Of a DNA stretch of 64,000 nt, positions 32,080 through 39,758 are shown piece by piece; position 1 is the first letter of the stretch, and each line of letters begins with the position of its first letter. The position numbers and the translations under genes are program-made. The DNA comes from Mariniphaga sp964559175 (lineage in GTDB: Bacteria; Bacteroidota; Bacteroidia; Bacteroidales; Prolixibacteraceae): the NCBI GenBank assembly GCA_964559175.1, contig CAZLGT010000018.1, positions 11,820-75,819 of the forward strand, read 5' to 3'. The notes under the pieces were generated by a model. It made no database searches. It saw only the letters and a list, made by a program, of their open reading frames with translations, and was not told where the DNA came from.

Positions 32080-33432
32080 ATGGAAGAAGTAATGATCTCA
32101 ATCCGGGAGTTACAGCAACTTATCGATAACCGCCAATGGAAAGAACTTCGGCAGGAACTGGAAAAATTAGACCCGGCAGAAATAGCCGAAATTATAGAAG
32201 AGTTAAAAAGAGAAGGCGACGACATCATTCTGTTCAGGTTGCTGCCCCGCGAAACAGCCAAAGAAACGTTTTTCAGGCTGGAATACGATAAACAGGAAGA
32301 ACTGCTCGAAGGCCTGGCCGACCGAAAACACCTGCTGGCCGAACTGCTGAACGATTTAGCACCCGACGACCGTACTGCACTGTTTGAGGAGTTGCCCGGT
32401 CCGGTTACACAGCGGCTTATCCAGCTTCTGTCGCCCGAAGAACGGAAAATTTCCATTCAGTTGCTCGGCTATCCCGAGGACAGTATCGGGCGGTTGATGA
32501 CACCCGATTATGTGGCCGTTAAACCCGAAATGACCATCGAACAGGCACTCGACCACATCAGGCAGTTTGGAAAAGACTCGGAAACACTGAACGTAGTTTA
32601 TGTGATAGATAAAAACTGGAAGCTGATTGATGAAATCCGGTTACGTGAAATTCTGCTTGCAAAATCCGGTCAAACCATAGAAGATTTAATGGATAAGCGG
32701 TTTGTGGCTTTAAATGTGCTCGACCATCAGGAAACCGCCATCAGCATTTTTCACGACTACGACCGGGTTGCCCTGCCGGTTATCAATACAGAGGGAATAC
32801 TGCTGGGAATTGTAACTTTCGACGACGTGATGGATGTGGAAGAAGAGGAAGCAACGGAAGACTTCCACAAATTCGGGTCTATTCAGGATTTGATTTTTAA
32901 TCCGGCCAAAGCAAAAATTTTCCTCTTGTATAAGAAAAGAATCCCCTGGCTGGTGGCTTTGGTTTTTATGAACGTTTTTTCAGGAGCGGCGCTTGCCAGT
33001 TTTGGTAATACCATCGAATCAATGGTTTCACTGGTTTTTTTTCTGCCTCTGCTTATCGGAAGCGGCGGGAATGCAGGCGCCCAATCGGCAACTCTGATGA
33101 TTCGTTCCCTTGCCACCGGAGAGGTCATTCTGAAAGATTGGTTCCGTTTAACCGGAAAAGAGTTGCTTGTTGCTCTTCTGCTCGGAATAACAATGGCTGT
33201 TGCGGTGGGTTTGGTTGCCAGTTTCAGAGCTCCTGAAATTGTTACAGTTGTAGGACTATCGATGATTATCACTGTACTGACAGGCAGCATCTTAGGACTT
33301 TCACTTCCATTCATCTTTACCTTTTTCAGGTTGGACCCGGCAACCGCAAGTGCCCCGTTAATCACTTGTCTGGCCGATATTTCAGGAATTTTGATCTATT
33401 TTTCACTGGCAACCTGGTTTTTGGGAATATAA
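32080..33432 (+). CDS. mgtE: Magnesium transporter MgtE
   Basis: The 450-residue protein has the standard MgtE plan. An N domain of helical repeats (about 5-125; L-D-P-A-E-I-A-E-I-I-E-E-L) is followed by two CBS domains (about 135-250; L-M-T-P-D-Y-V-A-V) that sense cytosolic Mg2+, a plug helix, and five membrane helices from about 285. These end with P-L-I-T-C-L-A-D-I-S-G-I-L-I-Y, which holds the conserved pore Asp. It forms a dimeric Mg2+ channel of the inner membrane. It is the only gene after a long leader and is followed by a strong terminator. Confidence 0.95.
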   Translation: MEEVMISIRELQQLIDNRQWKELRQELEKLDPAEIAEIIEELKREGDDIILFRLLPRETAKETFFRLEYDKQEELLEGLADRKHLLAELLNDLAPDDRTALFEELPGPVTQRLIQLLSPEERKISIQLLGYPEDSIGRLMTPDYVAVKPEMTIEQALDHIRQFGKDSETLNVVYVIDKNWKLIDEIRLREILLAKSGQTIEDLMDKRFVALNVLDHQETAISIFHDYDRVALPVINTEGILLGIVTFDDVMDVEEEEATEDFHKFGSIQDLIFNPAKAKIFLLYKKRIPWLVALVFMNVFSGAALASFGNTIESMVSLVFFLPLLIGSGGNAGAQSATLMIRSLATGEVILKDWFRLTGKELLVALLLGITMAVAVGLVASFRAPEIVTVVGLSMIITVLTGSILGLSLPFIFTFFRLDPATASAPLITCLADISGILIYFSLATWFLGI

Positions 33433-33474
33433 AAAATGCAGGCCGGAAGTTCAGGTTCCGGTCTGCATTTTTTT
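33431..33474. terminator. Bidirectional rho-independent terminator between mgtE and the SagB-type gene
   Basis: A 13-base-pair stem (33436-33448 with 33456-33468; one G-U pair) with loop GTTCAGG is preceded by six A and followed by seven T. It serves both convergent genes. Confidence 0.88.
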
Positions 33475-33490
33475 CAGTTTTATTTATCAA

Positions 33491-34132
33491 CTATTCCCCC
33501 GGATAACCGACGGTTTGCGCCAACACAACATGTTGATTGGGTCGTAATTTAAGTACCTCTTTGGCTTTATCTTTGTCAATCAAACCACGAACCACGGTAC
33601 CAATACCTTCCGACGCACACCAGAGGTAAACATTCTGCGAAATGAATCCCACATTTGTTGCCGAATAGAAAACCTTCATTTCTTCATCGTAAACTTCCAT
33701 TCTGTCAAAATCGGCCACAAAAACCAGGTTTACAGGGGCAGTCTGAACATAATCCTGCGATCCTGCATGTTCCTGCAAATTTTCATTGCCCATTTTTAGC
33801 AGGACATGTTGCTCTGCATCATACACATACCAGCCGTCATTTTTAATGATGTAAATATCGTATTCATGCACCGCACGTGCCGACGGGGCGGTACGGTACC
33901 CATTGGGCCGGTTAATGCCGTAAGCCGCCCAAAGCAGGTTCGACATTTGTTGTTGTGTCAATTCACGGCTGCTGTAAGTGCGCTGCGACTGCCGGTTAGC
34001 TAGTGCTTCCATCAATGACATGCCCCCTGATTTTTGGGGTGCCGGTAATTTAATGGTTTCAAGCGGTTGGCCATTCATTTCTGAAAAACCAAATACAATA
34101 CATAGGAGTGCGGTAAAAAACTTTAGTTTCAT
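33491..34132 (-). CDS. Exported SagB/ThcOx-type nitroreductase family protein
   Basis: From the ATG at 34132 the protein is 213 residues with a signal peptide (about 1-22, L-C-I-V-F-G-F-S-E-M-N-G). The nitroreductase fold is shown by L-M-E-A-L-A-N-R-Q-S-Q-R-T-Y-S (phosphate-binding Arg/Ser), L-L-W-A-A-Y-G-I-N-R-P-N-G-Y-R-T-A-P-S-A, V-G-F-I-S-Q-N-V-Y-L-W-C-A-S-E-G-I-G and the C-terminal V-G-Y-P. Members bind FMN. Export of a flavoprotein is odd but known for this group in Bacteroidetes. It lies next to arsenic genes but on the opposite strand, so no link is claimed. Confidence 0.82.
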   Translation of the reverse strand: MKLKFFTALLCIVFGFSEMNGQPLETIKLPAPQKSGGMSLMEALANRQSQRTYSSRELTQQQMSNLLWAAYGINRPNGYRTAPSARAVHEYDIYIIKNDGWYVYDAEQHVLLKMGNENLQEHAGSQDYVQTAPVNLVFVADFDRMEVYDEEMKVFYSATNVGFISQNVYLWCASEGIGTVVRGLIDKDKAKEVLKLRPNQHVVLAQTVGYPGE

Positions 34133-34263
34133 AATTGCTGATTTTTGGTTATTAAAACTGGTTCTAAATATGGAAAATTTAATTTTGTATATCAATACCT
34201 TGCCATTCATACATCAATAACAAAAGCAAAATTAGTGAAAATTTCTTTGGTGGTCAATAAATC

Positions 34264-34290
34264 ATTTCGTTATTTTGCGAAATACGAACA
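34264..34290 (+). promoter_or_regulatory. ArsR-type operator wrapped around a -7-like box (arsR2 locus)
   Basis: ATTTCG (34264-34269) and CGAAAT (34278-34283) are perfect inverted arms around TTATTTTG (34270-34277), 7 of 8 with the -7 consensus. An extra half-site CGAACA follows at 34285-34290, as in the operator at 28915. The ATG of arsR2 is 24 bases further on, so arsR2 should be autoregulated. Confidence 0.62.
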
Positions 34291-34314
34291 AGAGCTTTAA
34301 TTGATTTCCGAAAG

Positions 34315-34620
34315 ATGAGAAAAAAAATTGAATGGGAAGAGGAGATTTTGCAAACAGCAATACTTGCAAAAGCAATAAGTCACCCGGTACGGCTCCATAT
34401 CCTGAAAAGATTGTCGGGATTTGATGCCTGCTGTTACAGCGGCGACCTTGTGGATGAACTTCCCATTGGCCGTTCTACGCTTTCGCAGCACCTGAAAGAA
34501 CTGAAATCTGCCGGATTGATTCAGGGCGAAACTGAACCGCCTTTTATAAAATACTGCCTGAACAACGAGAAATGGGCAAAAGCAAAAAAAATGTTTAACC
34601 AACTATTTACCGAAGCCTGA
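34315..34620 (+). CDS. arsR: ArsR/SmtB family metalloregulator (ArsR2)
   Basis: This 101-residue repressor is close to ArsR1: the recognition segment L-P-I-G-R-S-T-L-S-Q-H-L-K-E-L-K-S-A-G-L-I is preceded by a Cys pair in D-A-C-C-Y-S-G-D-L, the likely As(III) site. Its stop is one base before the permease start, so the two are coupled. The dyad at 34264-34283 is its predicted operator. Confidence 0.9.
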   Translation: MRKKIEWEEEILQTAILAKAISHPVRLHILKRLSGFDACCYSGDLVDELPIGRSTLSQHLKELKSAGLIQGETEPPFIKYCLNNEKWAKAKKMFNQLFTEA

Positions 34621-34621
34621 T

Positions 34622-35941
34622 ATGGATTGGAAAAAAGAGATAAAAATTTTAGGGTGGATTGTTGCTGTTTTTGTGTTTGCTTACTTTATGCCTCTCGAAA
34701 GCGCACGGTTTACCGAGGCCATTATGGCCATGTTCGATTTGGCCAGATGGTACGCACAGGAACATGTGATATTGTGCCTGCTTCCGGCCTTTTTTATTGC
34801 CGGGGTAATTGCCGTTTTTGTGAGCCAGGGCGCTGTAATGAAATATTTTGGCGCCAAAGCAAAAAAGTGGGTAGCCTACTCGGTGGCATCGGTTTCGGGA
34901 ACCATTCTTGCGGTATGCAGTTGCACCATTTTACCCCTGTTTTCGAGCATTTACAAACGCGGCGCCGGCCTGGGCCCAGCCATAGCGTTTTTGTACAGCG
35001 GACCGGCCATCAATATCCTGGCTATCATCCTCACCGCACGCATCCTGGGTTTTGAAATGGGGGTTGCCCGGGTAATTGGCGCAGTGGTTTTTGCTGTGGT
35101 AATTGGCTCAGCTATGTCGCTCATTTACAGAAAAGAAGAAAAAGCAAAAAATAAAGAACAACTGAGTTTTCCTGATGTGCCTGAGAAACGGCCCATGTGG
35201 CAAACCTCTTTTCACTTTTTCACCCTGGTACTTATCCTCGTTTTTGCCAACTGGGGAAAACCGGGCGACGGTGTAACCGATGGTGCCTGGCACTGGATTT
35301 GGGCCAATAAATGGTACATTACCTCGTTTTTTGGTCTGCTGCTGGTTTTTTCCCTCATCTGGATTTTAAAAATCAAATGGCAGCATGTTCTGATCGCAAC
35401 CTTGGCCACTGCAGCATCGGCCTTTTTAAGCTCCTCACCGCTCATTCCAATGGTTGTGGGTATTGCAGGCCTAAGCATTATTACTTTAGCCGACAAGCGG
35501 GATCAGGACAATAAAGAGTGGACCATTGCATCGTGGGATTTTACCAAACAAATTATGCCGCTGCTGGCCCTTGGAGTTTTGGCCGCCGGATTTTTACTCG
35601 GTTCAACCCACAACGATACAGCTATGGCCGGAATTATTCCAAACGAATGGGTGGCCGGTCTGGTTGGCGGAAATTCTGTTTTCTCTAATTTCTTCGCTTC
35701 AATTGTAGGAGCCTTTATGTATTTCGCCACACTTACCGAAGTACCCATTTTACAGGGACTTATTGCTGCCGGAATGGGAAAAGGCCCTGCCCTGGCATTG
35801 CTGCTTGCAGGCCCCTCGTTATCGCTGCCAAATATGCTCGTAATCCGCGGTGTGATTGGCACGCAAAAAACCATGGTTTACATTCTGCTGGTGGTGGTGA
35901 TGGCAACCCTGTCGGGCATAATTTACGGAACATTCTTTTAA
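34622..35941 (+). CDS. ArsP/YraQ-type permease (DUF318)
   Basis: The 439-residue protein has about ten membrane helices in two halves. The first carries the family motif A-V-C-S-C-T-I-L-P-L-F-S-S-I-Y-K-R-G-A-G-L-G-P; the Cys pair is in the position used for trivalent arsenic in ArsP. The second half repeats the pattern more weakly (E-V-P-I-L-Q-G-L-I-A-A-G-M-G-K-G-P-A). A hydrophilic loop (about 160-190) separates them. ArsP exports methylarsenite and aromatic arsenicals, but other DUF318 permeases carry unknown substrates; control by ArsR2 favours arsenic. Confidence 0.82.
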   Translation: MDWKKEIKILGWIVAVFVFAYFMPLESARFTEAIMAMFDLARWYAQEHVILCLLPAFFIAGVIAVFVSQGAVMKYFGAKAKKWVAYSVASVSGTILAVCSCTILPLFSSIYKRGAGLGPAIAFLYSGPAINILAIILTARILGFEMGVARVIGAVVFAVVIGSAMSLIYRKEEKAKNKEQLSFPDVPEKRPMWQTSFHFFTLVLILVFANWGKPGDGVTDGAWHWIWANKWYITSFFGLLLVFSLIWILKIKWQHVLIATLATAASAFLSSSPLIPMVVGIAGLSIITLADKRDQDNKEWTIASWDFTKQIMPLLALGVLAAGFLLGSTHNDTAMAGIIPNEWVAGLVGGNSVFSNFFASIVGAFMYFATLTEVPILQGLIAAGMGKGPALALLLAGPSLSLPNMLVIRGVIGTQKTMVYILLVVVMATLSGIIYGTFF

Positions 35942-35978
35942 AATCGAATAAATAATAACACAACAAAAAAGATAAAAA

Positions 35979-36818
35979 ATGGACAGACGAAATGCAATGA
36001 AAATAGCTGCCGGCGCTATTGCCGCAGGTGGAGCCGGCCTGTTAACGCTTACCACAGCATTCAAACCTGAAAAACAACCTCTGTCTGAGTCTCAAAACCT
36101 GGAATACAATCCGGCTGAAAGCAGTTGGAAATATTTTCACCTTGACCCTTCCGCAACCGCGCAAATTGCATACGATAGATACAGCGAAGGAAGCTGCATG
36201 TACGCAACCATTTTCAGTGTTGTTTCCCAACTGGCCGATAAATTTGGCGAACCGTTTGTTTCATTTCCCATGCACATGTTTAAATACGGGCATGGGGGCA
36301 TTGGAGGTTTTGGTTCGGTTTGCGGTGCTTTGAACGGAGCCGCTGCGGTTATCGGATTGATGATTACCGAAAAAAGTGTACAGGATAAAATGATAACCGA
36401 CCTCTTTCAATGGTATGAAAGAGAGTCTTTGCCGGTATTTACTCCTCAAAAACCGGTATTTGATTTTACCCCTGTAACAAGTGTCTCCAATTCGGTATTG
36501 TGCCATGCGTCGAATACCAACTGGTGCAAAGAATCGGGATTTCATGTAAACAGCAACGAACGAAAGGAAAGGTGCCGGCGGTTGACCAGCGACGTAGCAG
36601 AAAAAGTGACTGTCGCCCTCAATGATATTTCAACCAGTGCCTACGTTACAAACAGGCACAGCAACCACGAGGTAAACAGTTGCATTGCCTGCCACGGAGA
36701 TGAGGGGAAACTCAAAAATACATCGGTAAAAATGAGCTGCAATTCATGCCATTCAGAATCCATAGGACATAAAATTTTTGGGGATGTGCACTATAAATTC
36801 ATGAAAGACGGACATTAA
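35979..36818 (+). CDS. Split-Soret-like dihaem cytochrome c (C_GCAxxG_C_C family)
   Basis: A 279-residue exported protein. The N-terminus D-R-R-N-A-M-K-I-A-A-G has a twin-arginine pattern before an apolar run. The middle matches the C_GCAxxG_C_C family: S-C-M-Y-A-T, G-S-V-C-G-A-L-N-G-A-A, L-C-H-A-S-N-T-N-W-C. The C-terminus has two haem c sites, C-I-A-C-H (about 228) and C-N-S-C-H (about 247), as in split-Soret cytochromes of sulfate reducers. It follows the ArsP-type permease by 37 bases on the same strand, an unusual pairing. Function unknown; redox work in the periplasm is inferred. Confidence 0.8.
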   Translation: MDRRNAMKIAAGAIAAGGAGLLTLTTAFKPEKQPLSESQNLEYNPAESSWKYFHLDPSATAQIAYDRYSEGSCMYATIFSVVSQLADKFGEPFVSFPMHMFKYGHGGIGGFGSVCGALNGAAAVIGLMITEKSVQDKMITDLFQWYERESLPVFTPQKPVFDFTPVTSVSNSVLCHASNTNWCKESGFHVNSNERKERCRRLTSDVAEKVTVALNDISTSAYVTNRHSNHEVNSCIACHGDEGKLKNTSVKMSCNSCHSESIGHKIFGDVHYKFMKDGH

Positions 36819-36821
36819 CAA

Positions 36822-37733
36822 TTAAAACAACCTCATAAAAACCCGCGGGATTTTAGTTTCAAAATTCATTTTTTCTCCGGTTACCGGATGAATAAAGGAA
36901 AGCTGATGCGCATGAAGCCCAAGGCGTTTGATGGGGCTTGTGGTTGCTCCGTATTTTTTATCGCCCACAATGTTGTGGCCCATTTCCTGCATGTGAATCC
37001 GGATTTGGTTTTTCCGTCCGGTTTCAAGATTTACCTTTAATAAAGAATACGCATTGTTTTTCTTTAGTACAGAATAATGGGTAATTGCCTCTTTCCCGCT
37101 TCCTGGCTTTGGCGATGAATGCATTCTGAATACTTTGTCTTCAGAAAGATACGAAGTAATGGTGCCTTCCTGTTTTTCAACCGGCCCCTCCACAACGGCA
37201 AGGTAAGTTCGTTCAATCACGGTATCGTTCCACGTCTCCTGAAGCTTGTTTTTCACCGGTTCGCTTTTGGCAAACAGCATGAGGCCCGAGGTTTCGCGGT
37301 CGAGCCGGTGCACAATAAAGATTTTGTTGCCCCTGTCCTGCTTTTTTACATGCCTGCTCAGCAAACTGTAAGCAGTGGCCCGTTTTTCGTTTTCGGTAGC
37401 CATGGAAAGCAGCCCGGCCATCTTGTCGATAACAATAATGTGCTGGTCCTCATAAACAATATTGTATTCCCGGAACTTCTGTTCAGGCGAAATTCGGTTG
37501 CTGCTGATTTCAACTTTTTGTCCGGGTAAAAGCGGAAAATCAAACTGCGAAACGGGTTTTCCTTCAACCAAAACCTGTTTATGACTGAGCAGCGATTTGA
37601 TGTTGTTGCGGCTTTTGTGAGGCATTTGTGCCATCAGAAATTCCATCAGAAGAGATTTCTCCGAAACATGAAAAACCGTATTTTTCTGTATTAACGGGAC
37701 TGATTTTTTTGAACTTGACTTTTTCGGGTTCAT
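36822..37733 (-). CDS. RluA family pseudouridine synthase
   Basis: From the ATG at 37733 the enzyme has 303 residues. An N-terminal S4-like RNA-binding domain (S-R-N-N-I-K-S-L-L-S-H-K-Q-V-L-V-E-G) precedes the RluA/RluD catalytic domain with I-V-H-R-L-D-R-E-T-S-G, catalytic Asp near residue 145, and E-T-G-R-K-N-Q-I-R-I-H-M. It converts uridine to pseudouridine in rRNA or tRNA; the site is not predictable here. A longer reading from 37805 would start upstream of the promoter box at 37758-37765 and is rejected. It converges on the cytochrome gene with only 3 bases between. Confidence 0.9.
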   Translation of the reverse strand: MNPKKSSSKKSVPLIQKNTVFHVSEKSLLMEFLMAQMPHKSRNNIKSLLSHKQVLVEGKPVSQFDFPLLPGQKVEISSNRISPEQKFREYNIVYEDQHIIVIDKMAGLLSMATENEKRATAYSLLSRHVKKQDRGNKIFIVHRLDRETSGLMLFAKSEPVKNKLQETWNDTVIERTYLAVVEGPVEKQEGTITSYLSEDKVFRMHSSPKPGSGKEAITHYSVLKKNNAYSLLKVNLETGRKNQIRIHMQEMGHNIVGDKKYGATTSPIKRLGLHAHQLSFIHPVTGEKMNFETKIPRVFMRLF

Positions 37734-37757
37734 CGCATTATTAATTGATTTCCGCCA

Positions 37758-37765
37758 CAAAAGTA
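37758..37765 (-). promoter_or_regulatory. -7 box of the rluA-type gene
   Basis: Minus strand TACTTTTG, 24 bases upstream of the ATG at 37733. It rules out the in-frame ATG at 37805. Confidence 0.45.
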
Positions 37766-37947
37766 CTTCATTTGTTGAGGATTTGGGTGAAATTATTTGA
37801 TTCATTTTATATTATGCCATTCACTACAACTTATAATAATTTGAAAGAAAACATTTTGAACCAAATGGACAGGCAATTGTTTTGAGTATAATATACTTGA
37901 AAACAGAAAAATCTCAGTCAAATAACATTAACGTTAAATAACTTAGC

Positions 37948-38502
37948 ATGAATCACTTGAAAAATCAAAGTAAAACGAAAACCAGCATCATCGTCATTTT
38001 AGTTCTTGCCCTTTTTACGCTTGGGTCCTGTGGTTCGTCTCAAAACGAATCAAAGCAAACGCCGGCTGTACCTGTGTTGCCACAAAATCAGGAGCAAATC
38101 GCTGTTCCCAATCCCGAACCAGAGCAGCCTGTTTCTGCTGAAACAACAACACAACCAACGGAAGTACAGGAGAGTGGTGAAGTCATGTTAAATCCTCCGC
38201 ATGGAGAGCCTTTTCACCGGTGCGATATTCCGGTGGGTGCACCGCTTACTTCCGCACCGGCAAATACAACCCGTCAAACCAACAGTGATCCGGTTCAGGC
38301 AACAGCGCCCCAATCTGCGAATACAGCCCCCAGTGTTACGAATAACCCAACTGCTCCAACCATTGAAAATGCCATGCGGATGAATCCTTCGCAAACAAGA
38401 AGTACTGCTCCGGCAAACAGCGGAACCAAACCACGTTTGAATCCGCCACACGGGCAACCCTGGCACCGTTGCGATATTGCAGTAGGTAGTCCGCTGCCCT
38501 GA
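37948..38502 (+). CDS. Lipoprotein with two copies of an N-P-P-H-G-x-P-x-H-R-C-D-I motif
   Basis: The 184-residue protein has a lipoprotein signal (L-G-S-C, Cys near 27) and then low-complexity Pro/Gln/Thr/Asn sequence. It contains two copies of one 20-residue motif, near 77-97 (L-N-P-P-H-G-E-P-F-H-R-C-D-I-P-V-G-A-P-L) and at the C-terminus (L-N-P-P-H-G-Q-P-W-H-R-C-D-I-A-V-G-S-P-L). The motif has two invariant His and one Cys, suggesting metal or thiol chemistry on a flexible surface arm. I have an impression that such motifs end other Bacteroidetes proteins, but know no function. A short palindrome TTAACGTTAA at 37928-37937 lies just upstream. Confidence 0.65.
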   Translation: MNHLKNQSKTKTSIIVILVLALFTLGSCGSSQNESKQTPAVPVLPQNQEQIAVPNPEPEQPVSAETTTQPTEVQESGEVMLNPPHGEPFHRCDIPVGAPLTSAPANTTRQTNSDPVQATAPQSANTAPSVTNNPTAPTIENAMRMNPSQTRSTAPANSGTKPRLNPPHGQPWHRCDIAVGSPLP

Positions 38503-38545
38503 TAATTCGGTTGAAATCAGCGTAAATAATCGCTGGCAATTTTAC

Positions 38546-38692
38546 TTATGCCATTTTTAATCCCCTTTTCACATCGCCCCGCTCGAAAACCCGCTCAATA
38601 ACGAAATTTGCTTTGGCATCGTAATCGATTTGCTCAAAGTTCACATTCCGGAAAATGCGTTTGTTAAATACCGGTTTCTGATTTGCCTTCAT
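38546..38692 (-). pseudogene. DUF6922-like fragment
   Basis: A frame of 48 codons from the ATG at 38692 contains R-N-V-N-F-E-Q-I-D-Y-D-A-K-A-N-F-V-I-E-R-V-F-E-R-G-D-V-K. This resembles the DUF6922 pattern (F-W-D-V-x-x-x-x-I-D-W ... I-I-E-R-V-L-E-R-G-D) but stops directly after it, where relatives continue. The usual Trp is missing. DUF6922 genes often sit beside nucleotidyltransferase-type toxin genes; none is here, so this is probably a remnant. Confidence 0.4.
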
Positions 38693-38779
38693 ACAGCGAA
38701 TGATAATAAATTTGCAGAAAACCTGTTTCATTTGGATTTTACAAAAAATTGTTCCTGATTTGCAGTATAGCTAAAAGAA

Positions 38780-39115
38780 ATGAACACAGAAGAATTACAG
38801 GAAATTACTGAAATCATCCGACGTGAAATTCAAAAACTCACGCAAAAAATATATGAATTAAAGGAGTTTACAGCACCCGTTTCTCCCGACGATGCCATTG
38901 GGCGCATTTCGCGCATGGATGCCATCAACAACAAAAGCATAACAGAAGCCAGTATGCGCAACCTGCAAACACGACTCGACCAGCTCCGGAAAATTTCGCA
39001 GGTGGTGAACGACAAAGAATTTGGTCTGTGTCTTAAATGCCACAAACCCATTGCTTTTGAACGGCTGAAAATCAGGCCCGAAATACGTTTGTGTGCCAGT
39101 TGCTTGCAAAGATAA
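38780..39115 (+). CDS. TraR/DksA-type zinc finger protein
   Basis: The 111-residue protein has a helical N-terminal hairpin (about 1-75) with D-A-I-G-R-I-S-R-M-D near 37, which resembles the acidic coiled-coil tip, and a C4 zinc finger (C-L-K-C near 87 and C-A-S-C near 106). Small DksA/TraR proteins enter the RNA polymerase secondary channel and alter promoter choice, as in the stringent response. The exact tip residues differ from DksA, so the effect on transcription is uncertain. Confidence 0.85.
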   Translation: MNTEELQEITEIIRREIQKLTQKIYELKEFTAPVSPDDAIGRISRMDAINNKSITEASMRNLQTRLDQLRKISQVVNDKEFGLCLKCHKPIAFERLKIRPEIRLCASCLQR

Positions 39116-39119
39116 AGGG

Positions 39120-39755
39120 TCATTTTTTCTGCAAAATTACAACCCTGTCATTTTTAATTTCAAGAGTTTCAAGACTGTAATGAGCCGCAATAAACCGGAA
39201 CGTTTGTTCATGATAAAAAACCACATGTGTTGGGTCGGTTGCATAACGCCAGCTTTTAATTTTGGCAGTATCATTCCAAAGTTGAGTCATCACAACCAAA
39301 ATTCCACCAGGTTTTAGCAGACCCCACAGTTTTTGCAGTTCGTGCGCCGGCCTGAAAAAATGTTCAAAACATTCGGTTGCAAATACATAATCGTAAGTTC
39401 CCAAGGGATTCTCAGGAAAAAAAATAGGGTCATAAATTTCGCAGGAAAACCCCTTATTATCAAGCAGTTTATTAAGTGTTGGAACCGGTCCGCAACCATA
39501 ATCGATCCCCTTGGCACCCTGTTTCAAATATTTCAGAGCGGGCTTAATGGCCTGATTTAAATGCCTTACATATCCTTCCTGATGAATGCTGTTTTCATGT
39601 TCCAGGTACCGATCTTTTTCTTCGTTCCAGCCGGGTAGGTTGCTTTTCCCCTCAAATACCAGCATACAGTTATCACACAAGTGAAATAACCGACCTTTTG
39701 GCCCCTGCACTTTGGATTGAAAACTTACGAAATTACACAGCGGACAAACTTCCAT
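39120..39755 (-). CDS. Class I SAM-dependent methyltransferase with N-terminal zinc-ribbon-like cysteines
   Basis: The 211-residue protein starts with a C-P-L-C ... C-D-N-C pair (about 4-31), a zinc ribbon often found on such methyltransferases. It is followed by the SAM-binding motif I-D-Y-G-C-G-P-V-P-T near 88, Y-V-F-A-T-E-C-F-E-H-F (motif II/III) and L-L-K-P-G-G-I-L-V-V. The substrate is unknown. It follows helD by 3 bases on the same strand and converges on the dksA-like gene with 4 bases between. Confidence 0.82.
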   Translation of the reverse strand: MEVCPLCNFVSFQSKVQGPKGRLFHLCDNCMLVFEGKSNLPGWNEEKDRYLEHENSIHQEGYVRHLNQAIKPALKYLKQGAKGIDYGCGPVPTLNKLLDNKGFSCEIYDPIFFPENPLGTYDYVFATECFEHFFRPAHELQKLWGLLKPGGILVVMTQLWNDTAKIKSWRYATDPTHVVFYHEQTFRFIAAHYSLETLEIKNDRVVILQKK

Positions 39756-39758
39756 AAA

